Shown one piece after another: positions 6,334 to 10,288 of a stretch of 10,288 nt of DNA; positions within the stretch are counted from its first letter, which is position 1; every line of letters begins with the position of its first letter. The DNA is taken from contig JACDEY010000009.1 of the NCBI GenBank assembly GCA_013816105.1, forward strand, positions 1 to 10,288, written 5' to 3'. The notes below the pieces were generated by a model. It saw nothing but the letters and a program-made list of their open reading frames with translations. It ran no database searches and had not been told where the DNA came from. Position numbers and translations under genes: made by a program. Origin of the DNA: Actinomycetota bacterium (lineage in GTDB: Bacteria > Actinomycetota > UBA4738).

Positions 6334-7492
6334 TGGATCGCGCCTGATGGATCTGCCTCTTCCCACTCGGGGCCGGCTGCTCGCCGTGGAGCAGTCGCCC
6401 GTGCGCCATCTCGACGCGACCCTCTTCGGGGCGACGATCGCCCTCTGCGGGTACGGGCTGATGATGGTCTACTCGGCGACCAACCAGAGCCTGCTCGCGC
6501 TCGGGCAGGATCCCGGGACCTATCTCAAGCGGCAGATCCTGTTCCTCACCATCGGCCTGATCGGCCTGGCGGTCACCGCCCTGATGGGCTACCGCTTGGT
6601 CAAGCTCTACGCCGGGTTCGGGTACGCCCTCGCCGTGGTGCTACTCGCGCTCGTCCAGACGCCGCTCGGCACGAGCGTCAAGGGCGCTCAGCGCTGGTTC
6701 CAGGTCGGCTCCTTTCAGCTCAGCCCCTCGCTGTTCAGCCGTCTGGCGATCGTCGCGATGCTGGCCGCGTTTCTTTCCGAGATCAAGGGCGATCTCCTGC
6801 TGCGCCACGTCGTTCGAGCGACGATCCTCGCAGCGATCCCCACGATCCTGGTCTTCATCCAGCCCGACATCGGCACGAGCATCATCCTGGCCTTCGTGCT
6901 CGTCGCGATGCTGGTCGTCGCCGGCGCGAAGGCGAAGCATCTGGCGGTGCTCGCGGTCGTCGCCTCGGTCGGGATCTTCGGGGCCTTCCAGCTCAACATC
7001 ATCCAGGACTACCAGATCGAGCGGCTCAGAAGTTTCTTCGACACGACGGCCGGGGCGGAACAGGCCCGCTACAACCGGGACCAGGCAGAGATCGCGATCG
7101 GGGCGGGCGGCGTGACGGGTCGCGGATATTTGCAGGGAACTCAGACGAGTCTCGACTTCGTGCCCGAGCAGCACACGGACTTCATTTTCACCGTCGTGGG
7201 CGAGGAACTGGGGTTCATCGGTGCGATCGGGCTCCTGGCGCTGTTCGCGCTGGTGCTTTGGCGAGCGCTCCGGATCGCCCAGATGGCGCTGGACCCCTTC
7301 GGAACGTTCGTTGCCACGGGGGTCGCCGCCTTCTTGGCGATCCAGCTCTGCATCAACGTCGGCATGACGATCGGCATCATGCCGATCACCGGGATCCCGC
7401 TGCCGTTCGTCTCTTACGGTGGGAGCGCCCTGATCGCGGACCTCCTCGGGATCGGGCTGCTCCAGAGCATCCATCGGAGGCGATTCCTCTAG
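6314..7492 (+). CDS. rodA: SEDS peptidoglycan glycosyltransferase RodA
   Basis: RodA polymerises lipid II into glycan strands and works as a pair with PBP2. The 392-residue membrane protein has about ten membrane helices and the SEDS signatures IQPDIGTS (182-189), GRGYLQGTQTSLDFVPEQHTDFIF (269-292) with the catalytic-type Asp289, GEELGFIGA (296-304) and LPFVSYGGSALIADLLGIG (363-381). The normally conserved QPSExxK motif reads S137-P-S-L140-F-S-R143, so the Glu and Lys are changed. The start is uncertain. The ATG at 6314 lies inside the PBP2 gene (20-base overlap) and lacks a proper Shine-Dalgarno spacing. The in-frame ATG at 6347 gives a normal N-terminus MDLPLPTRG. A 10-base direct repeat spans this junction. 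Confidence 0.94.
   Translation: MGESPTDGSRLMDLPLPTRGRLLAVEQSPVRHLDATLFGATIALCGYGLMMVYSATNQSLLALGQDPGTYLKRQILFLTIGLIGLAVTALMGYRLVKLYAGFGYALAVVLLALVQTPLGTSVKGAQRWFQVGSFQLSPSLFSRLAIVAMLAAFLSEIKGDLLLRHVVRATILAAIPTILVFIQPDIGTSIILAFVLVAMLVVAGAKAKHLAVLAVVASVGIFGAFQLNIIQDYQIERLRSFFDTTAGAEQARYNRDQAEIAIGAGGVTGRGYLQGTQTSLDFVPEQHTDFIFTVVGEELGFIGAIGLLALFALVLWRALRIAQMALDPFGTFVATGVAAFLAIQLCINVGMTIGIMPITGIPLPFVSYGGSALIADLLGIGLLQSIHRRRFL
6330..6353 (+). repeat. direct repeat at the PBP2/rodA junction
   Basis: CTGATGGATC occurs at 6330-6339 and again at 6344-6353. Each copy makes a TGATG stop/start overlap. The first joins the PBP2 stop to a 4-codon ORF (ATG GAT CGC GCC TGA), and the stop of that ORF overlaps the rodA ATG at 6347. 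Confidence 0.7.
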
Positions 7493-7500
7493 CGTCCGCT

Positions 7501-7530
7501 CGGTCGGAAGATTCGACCGCCCTTTCTTGT
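7501..7530 (+). terminator. candidate intrinsic terminator of the mre-rodA operon
   Basis: CGGTCG (7501-7506) and CGACCG (7514-7519) are perfect complements. A G-T and an A-T pair can extend the stem to 8 pairs around AGA. The T-rich tract CCCTTTCTTGTT follows. It starts 8 bases after the rodA stop, a typical place for the end of the operon. Confidence 0.55.
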
Positions 7531-7536
7531 TATTCT
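7531..7536 (+). promoter_or_regulatory. candidate -10 element for rne
   Basis: TATTCT fits TANNNT. A transcript from it would begin near 7543 and give rne a leader of about 255 bases. No clear -35 lies at the right distance, and the element touches the terminator tail. Confidence 0.3.
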
Positions 7537-7666
7537 GAGAGCAACGTGTACCGCGTGGCCGGGCCAGGCGCCCGCCGTCTCAGCCGAGATGGGTCTTGGA
7601 GCGCCGCCAGCCGGACGCGAGAGTGGAAGGTGTTCCCGTGCATTTCGACGCGGGTTGTCGCCCCGA

Positions 7667-7682
7667 TTCGGGTCGACCCGAA
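7667..7682. repeat. perfect 16-base palindrome in the rne leader
   Basis: TTCGGGTCGACCCGAA is its own exact reverse complement. As DNA it could bind a symmetric regulator; as RNA it would form a 6-pair stem with loop TCGA. The upstream CCCG (7662-7665) could instead pair with CGGG, giving a mutually exclusive hairpin. Confidence 0.75.
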
Positions 7683-7700
7683 AGTGACGTGACCCGTCTC

Positions 7701-7720
7701 GATCAGCCGATCGGTTGATC
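7701..7720. repeat. 20-base near-perfect palindrome in the rne leader
   Basis: GATCAGCCGATCGGTTGATC is symmetric except for one G/T position, which would be a G-U wobble in RNA. Its centre is 36 bases from that of the 16-base palindrome. It is followed by a pyrimidine-rich tract with some T (CCGCTCGTTTCGTTCCTCTC), so an attenuator-like role is possible but unproven. Confidence 0.7.
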
Positions 7721-7797
7721 CCGCTCGTTTCGTTCCTCTCCCACTCTCCGACGTCCGGAGCTTCCGGCGAACGCGGTCCTAGAAGGAAGGGATTAGC

Positions 7798-9786
7798 GTG
7801 ATCGAGGAGACGAGGGCGGGCTCCGAAGAGCTCGTCGAGCTCGAGGGTGGCGACACCCCGGGTTCGGATGGAGAAGCAACCGGGGCGGCCCCGCGGCGAC
7901 GCCGGCGGCGTGGTGGACGTGGCCGGAGCCGCCGTACCGGGGAGGGTGTCGCTCCTCCCGGCGCTGCCAGCGAAGCCGCACAGCCACGAACTCGGGGGCG
8001 GGCACCGGCCGCAGTCCTCGAAAGCGCCGGGAACGGCGAAGCCGACGAGGTTTCCGACGAGCCCGGCTCGACGAGGGTCGGCGAGCGATCCGATGAAGCG
8101 GACGGCACGGCGGCCCCGCGTCGTCGACGACGGCGTGGCGGTCGGGGCCGATCGCGTTCTCGGACGAACGCATCGAACGGAACCGCGGAGGAAGCGCCCG
8201 CGGTCGAAGCTCCCTCGGTCGAAGCTCCCTCGGTGGCGCCCGCCGTGGGCGCGGGGGAGGACTCGCTGGAGGTCTCCCCTGCAGGTGCTGCCGAGCCGGC
8301 CAGTCGACGTCCCCGGCGCCGACCCGCCCGGCCCGCCCCCGAGGACTCGGAAGGGGCGGCCGTCAAGCGCGCCGCCAGAGGGGGAACGCGGAGGAAGAAG
8401 GCGCCCGAAGAGCCGGATTCCGCGACCTCTCCCGTCCTCGAAGCGGACGTGGCCGCCGCGAAGGCAACCGACCGGCCCACCCGAACCCGACGCGTTCGAG
8501 GCGTCGGCCGCCGGCGCCGGGAGCCGGACCGCGTCATTCGCCGGCACGCCGACAAGACGATGCTGATCACGGAGGTGGGCGAGCGGGATCAGATCGCGGT
8601 GCTCGAGGACGGGATCCTGGTGGAGCACTACATCACCCGGTCGGGCGCGCGATCCATGGTCGGGAACATCTTCCTCAGCAAGGTGCAGAACGTGCTGCCG
8701 GGAATGGAGGCCGCGTTCCTGGACCTCGGCAGAGGTCGCAACGCCGTGCTATACGCCGGCGAGGTCTCCTACGACGAGGAGATCGACGGTCAGACCCCTC
8801 GAATCGAGCACGTGCTGAAGGCCGGCCAGAAGGCGCTCGTCCAGGTGACTAAGGATCCGATGGGAGGAAAAGGCGCCCGACTCACACAGGAGATCAGCCT
8901 TCCGGGCCGATACCTGGTCCTGGTGCCCAAGTCGCAGGTCTTCGGGGTGAGCCGGCGGCTGCCCGACGCGGAGCGCACGCGGCTGAAGGATATCTTGAAG
9001 AAGCTGAAGCCTCCCGAGCACGGGCTCATCGTCCGAACCGCGGCAGAAGACGCCTCTGCTGCCGACCTGGAGGCAGACCTCACGCGCCTCACCGAATCAT
9101 GGGCCGAGATCGAGAAGAGCTCCAAGCGCGGAAAGGCCCCGCTGGTCCTCTATGAGGAGCCCGAGCTCACGGTGCGGGTGGTCCGCGACCACGTGACCGA
9201 GAGCGAGTTCAAGGAGATCGTGACCGACTCGGAGGCCGTCCTCGAGCGGGTGGCCGAGTACCTCGGCAGGGTGGCGCCCGACCTCGCATCGAAGGCCCGC
9301 CTGCACGACGGAAAACTGCCCATGCTGGAGGAGTACCGAGCGCTCGAGCAGATCCACAAGGCCCTCGACCGCAAGGTCTGGCTCTCCTCGGGCGGCTACA
9401 TCGTCATCGACAAGACCGAGGCGCTCACCGTCATCGACGTGAACACCGGCAAGCACGTGGGCAAGGCGAACCTCGAGGAGACCGTCACCCGGACCAATCT
9501 GGAGGCAGCGGAGGAGATCGCACGGCAGCTCCGCCTTCGTGACATCGGCGGCATGATCGTCGTCGACTTCATCGACATGCTGTTCGAGCGGAACCGGGGC
9601 AAGGTCATCGAGACGATGAAGGATGCCATGGCCCAGGACAAGACACGCTCGCAGGTCTTCGACATCAGCCCGCTGGGGCTCCTGGAGATCACCCGCAAGC
9701 GTGTGTCGGCCGGGCTGCTGGAGTCTTTCTCCGAAACCTGTCCGACCTGCGAGGGCCGGGGGATTGTGCTCACGCACAAGCTCTGA
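7798..9786 (+). CDS. rne: ribonuclease E/G with long disordered N-terminal extension
   Basis: RNase E/G is an endoribonuclease that starts mRNA decay and processes rRNA. The 662-residue protein has about 250 N-terminal low-complexity residues rich in Arg, Ala, Glu and Pro. They include two identical blocks AAPRRRRRRGGRGRSR (30-45 and 105-120) and a VEAPS tandem repeat (about 136-145). The catalytic core follows: MLITEV...IAVLEDGILVEHY and MVGNIFLSKVQNVLPGMEAAFLDLG (S1-containing part, 255-311), VIDVNTG with metal-binding Asp547, GGMIVVDFIDM with Asp590, and the zinc-link CPTC (Cys648, Cys651). It stops 11 residues later, so it lacks the C-terminal scaffold of enterobacterial RNase E. The GTG at 7798 has AAGGAAGG 7 bases upstream. 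rplU follows on the same strand, as in other Actinomycetota. Confidence 0.95.
   Translation: MIEETRAGSEELVELEGGDTPGSDGEATGAAPRRRRRRGGRGRSRRTGEGVAPPGAASEAAQPRTRGRAPAAVLESAGNGEADEVSDEPGSTRVGERSDEADGTAAPRRRRRRGGRGRSRSRTNASNGTAEEAPAVEAPSVEAPSVAPAVGAGEDSLEVSPAGAAEPASRRPRRRPARPAPEDSEGAAVKRAARGGTRRKKAPEEPDSATSPVLEADVAAAKATDRPTRTRRVRGVGRRRREPDRVIRRHADKTMLITEVGERDQIAVLEDGILVEHYITRSGARSMVGNIFLSKVQNVLPGMEAAFLDLGRGRNAVLYAGEVSYDEEIDGQTPRIEHVLKAGQKALVQVTKDPMGGKGARLTQEISLPGRYLVLVPKSQVFGVSRRLPDAERTRLKDILKKLKPPEHGLIVRTAAEDASAADLEADLTRLTESWAEIEKSSKRGKAPLVLYEEPELTVRVVRDHVTESEFKEIVTDSEAVLERVAEYLGRVAPDLASKARLHDGKLPMLEEYRALEQIHKALDRKVWLSSGGYIVIDKTEALTVIDVNTGKHVGKANLEETVTRTNLEAAEEIARQLRLRDIGGMIVVDFIDMLFERNRGKVIETMKDAMAQDKTRSQVFDISPLGLLEITRKRVSAGLLESFSETCPTCEGRGIVLTHKL
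8201..8234 (+). repeat. 15-base tandem repeat inside rne
   Basis: CGGTCGAAGCTCCCT occurs twice in tandem (8201-8215, 8216-8230) followed by CGGT. It encodes the VEAPS-VEAPS stretch of the disordered N-terminal region and stays in frame, so copy-number change would not disrupt the gene. Confidence 0.8.
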
Positions 9787-9826
9787 TCCTTCGTCCGTTG
9801 GGGTCCGCCCTGCGATTCGCGTCCGA

Positions 9827-9832
9827 TACGAT
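9827..9832 (+). promoter_or_regulatory. candidate -10 element for rplU
   Basis: TACGAT fits TANNNT. The predicted start near 9839 would give a leader of about 23 bases containing the AAAGGA ribosome binding site (9848-9853), 8 bases from the ATG. No clear -35 is seen. It would allow rplU expression apart from rne. Confidence 0.35.
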
Positions 9833-9861
9833 GAAGGCGACGAACGGAAAGGAAGATCGCG

Positions 9862-10275
9862 ATGTATGCGGTGATCAAGGCGGGCGGAAAGCAACACAAG
9901 GTGAAGGCCGGGGATGTCATCGAGATCGAGCTCGTGAAGGGCGCCGACGAGGACTCGGTCAAGTTCACGCCGATCCTCGTCGTGGACGACGACGGGGCCA
10001 CGCACTTCGGGAAGGATCTGGGGCGGGCGGTCGTGAAGGGAAAGCTCCTCGGCGAGCAGAAGGGGGAGAAGGTCAAGGTCTTCAAGTACAAGTCGAAGAC
10101 CGGCTACGCTCGCCATCAGGGCCACCGCCAGAGCTACACCCTGGTAGAGATCCAGGACATCTCTCTTGGCAGGCCGGCGCGGTCCAAGGCAGCCTCGAAG
10201 GAGGCCGCTTCGACGGATGAGGCCACGGCGACGCCATCGAGCGAGGGAGCGGGCGCGAAGACCCCGGCTTCCTGA
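9862..10275 (+). CDS. rplU: 50S ribosomal protein L21 with C-terminal tail
   Basis: L21 binds 23S rRNA in the large subunit. The 137-residue protein begins MYAVIKAGGKQHKVKAGDVI, has DDGATHFGKDLGRAVVKGKLLGEQKGEKVKVFKYKSK at 43-79 and the family signature GYARHQGHRQSYTLVEI (81-97). The usual family length is about 100-105 residues, so residues 101-137 are an extra tail rich in Ala, Ser, Thr, Lys and Glu (for example AASKEAASTDEATATPSSEG) with no recognised domain. The ATG at 9862 has AAAGGA 8 bases upstream. The gap from rne is 75 bases. rpmA and obg would be expected just beyond the right edge, by analogy with other Actinomycetota. Confidence 0.96.
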   Translation: MYAVIKAGGKQHKVKAGDVIEIELVKGADEDSVKFTPILVVDDDGATHFGKDLGRAVVKGKLLGEQKGEKVKVFKYKSKTGYARHQGHRQSYTLVEIQDISLGRPARSKAASKEAASTDEATATPSSEGAGAKTPAS

Positions 10276-10288
10276 AGCCCTCTGTTAC

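Larger units (their letters stand above)
7493..7797. other. rodA-rne intergenic region, 305 bases
   Basis: It holds, in order, a hairpin with a T-rich tail just after rodA (7501-7530), a possible -10 element (7531-7536), and a long putative rne leader with two palindromes (7667-7682, 7701-7720) and a small hairpin CCGGA-GCT-TCCGG (7755-7767). AAGGAAGG (7783-7790) is the rne ribosome binding site, 7 bases before the GTG. I see no RNA gene and no convincing protein gene. Confidence 0.75.

Noticed and set aside
7546..7692. 48-codon GTG-started ORF in the rne leader
   Set aside because: Weak initiation signal, Arg/Val-rich composition, runs across the palindrome, and resembles no known protein. 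It is more likely part of the untranslated leader.
9097..10125. 342-codon minus-strand ORF opposite rne and rplU
   Set aside because: Mirrors the coding frames of rne/rplU; rich in Leu, Asp, His and Arg as expected from complementing GC-rich codons.
1..10288. Mobile elements, CRISPR arrays, tRNA or rRNA genes
   Set aside because: No transposase or integrase motif, no regularly spaced repeats, no cloverleaf or rRNA-like sequence seen. All genes fit a conserved chromosomal neighbourhood.

Overview
The window looks like a high-GC Actinomycetota chromosome, probably from a lineage outside the well-known genera. The MreB protein is very close to the Streptomyces type. The order mreB-mreC-mreD-PBP2-rodA-rne-rplU matches the actinobacterial mre/rne/rplU neighbourhood, and the fabD-fabH pair is also actinobacterial in style. 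No mobile element, CRISPR array, tRNA or rRNA was seen. Almost everything is conserved core cell biology, so the unusual points are in details of proteins and leaders.

Left part (1-1668, minus strand): a fatty-acid initiation operon read right to left. It runs fabD (malonyl-CoA:ACP transacylase), then a 116-residue BCCP-like domain protein without the biotinyl lysine, then fabH (KAS III, cut by the left edge). The three genes are joined by two 4-base GTGA stop/start overlaps, so they are probably translated in a coupled way.

Middle (1669-7492): a 191-base divergent control region with three inverted repeats separates fabD from the cell-elongation operon. That operon holds mreB, mreC, mreD, the class B transpeptidase PBP2 and the SEDS glycosyltransferase RodA. 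Together they would form the elongasome: MreB filaments and MreC/MreD organise the PBP2-RodA peptidoglycan synthase. A hairpin followed by a T-rich tract at 7501-7530 is a plausible end of the operon.

Right part (7493-10288): a 305-base leader carrying two large palindromes precedes an RNase E/G gene. Its protein has a long disordered Arg-rich N-terminal half and stops just after the zinc-link cysteines. It is followed by rplU (ribosomal protein L21) with a non-standard 37-residue low-complexity tail.

The strongest items for a second look are: the lysine-less BCCP-like protein between fabD and fabH (similar in concept to the plant BADC regulators of acetyl-CoA carboxylase); the altered PSExxK signature in RodA; the identical 16-residue Arg/Gly block present twice in RNase E with mostly different codons; and the palindromes in the fabD/mreB and rne control regions.
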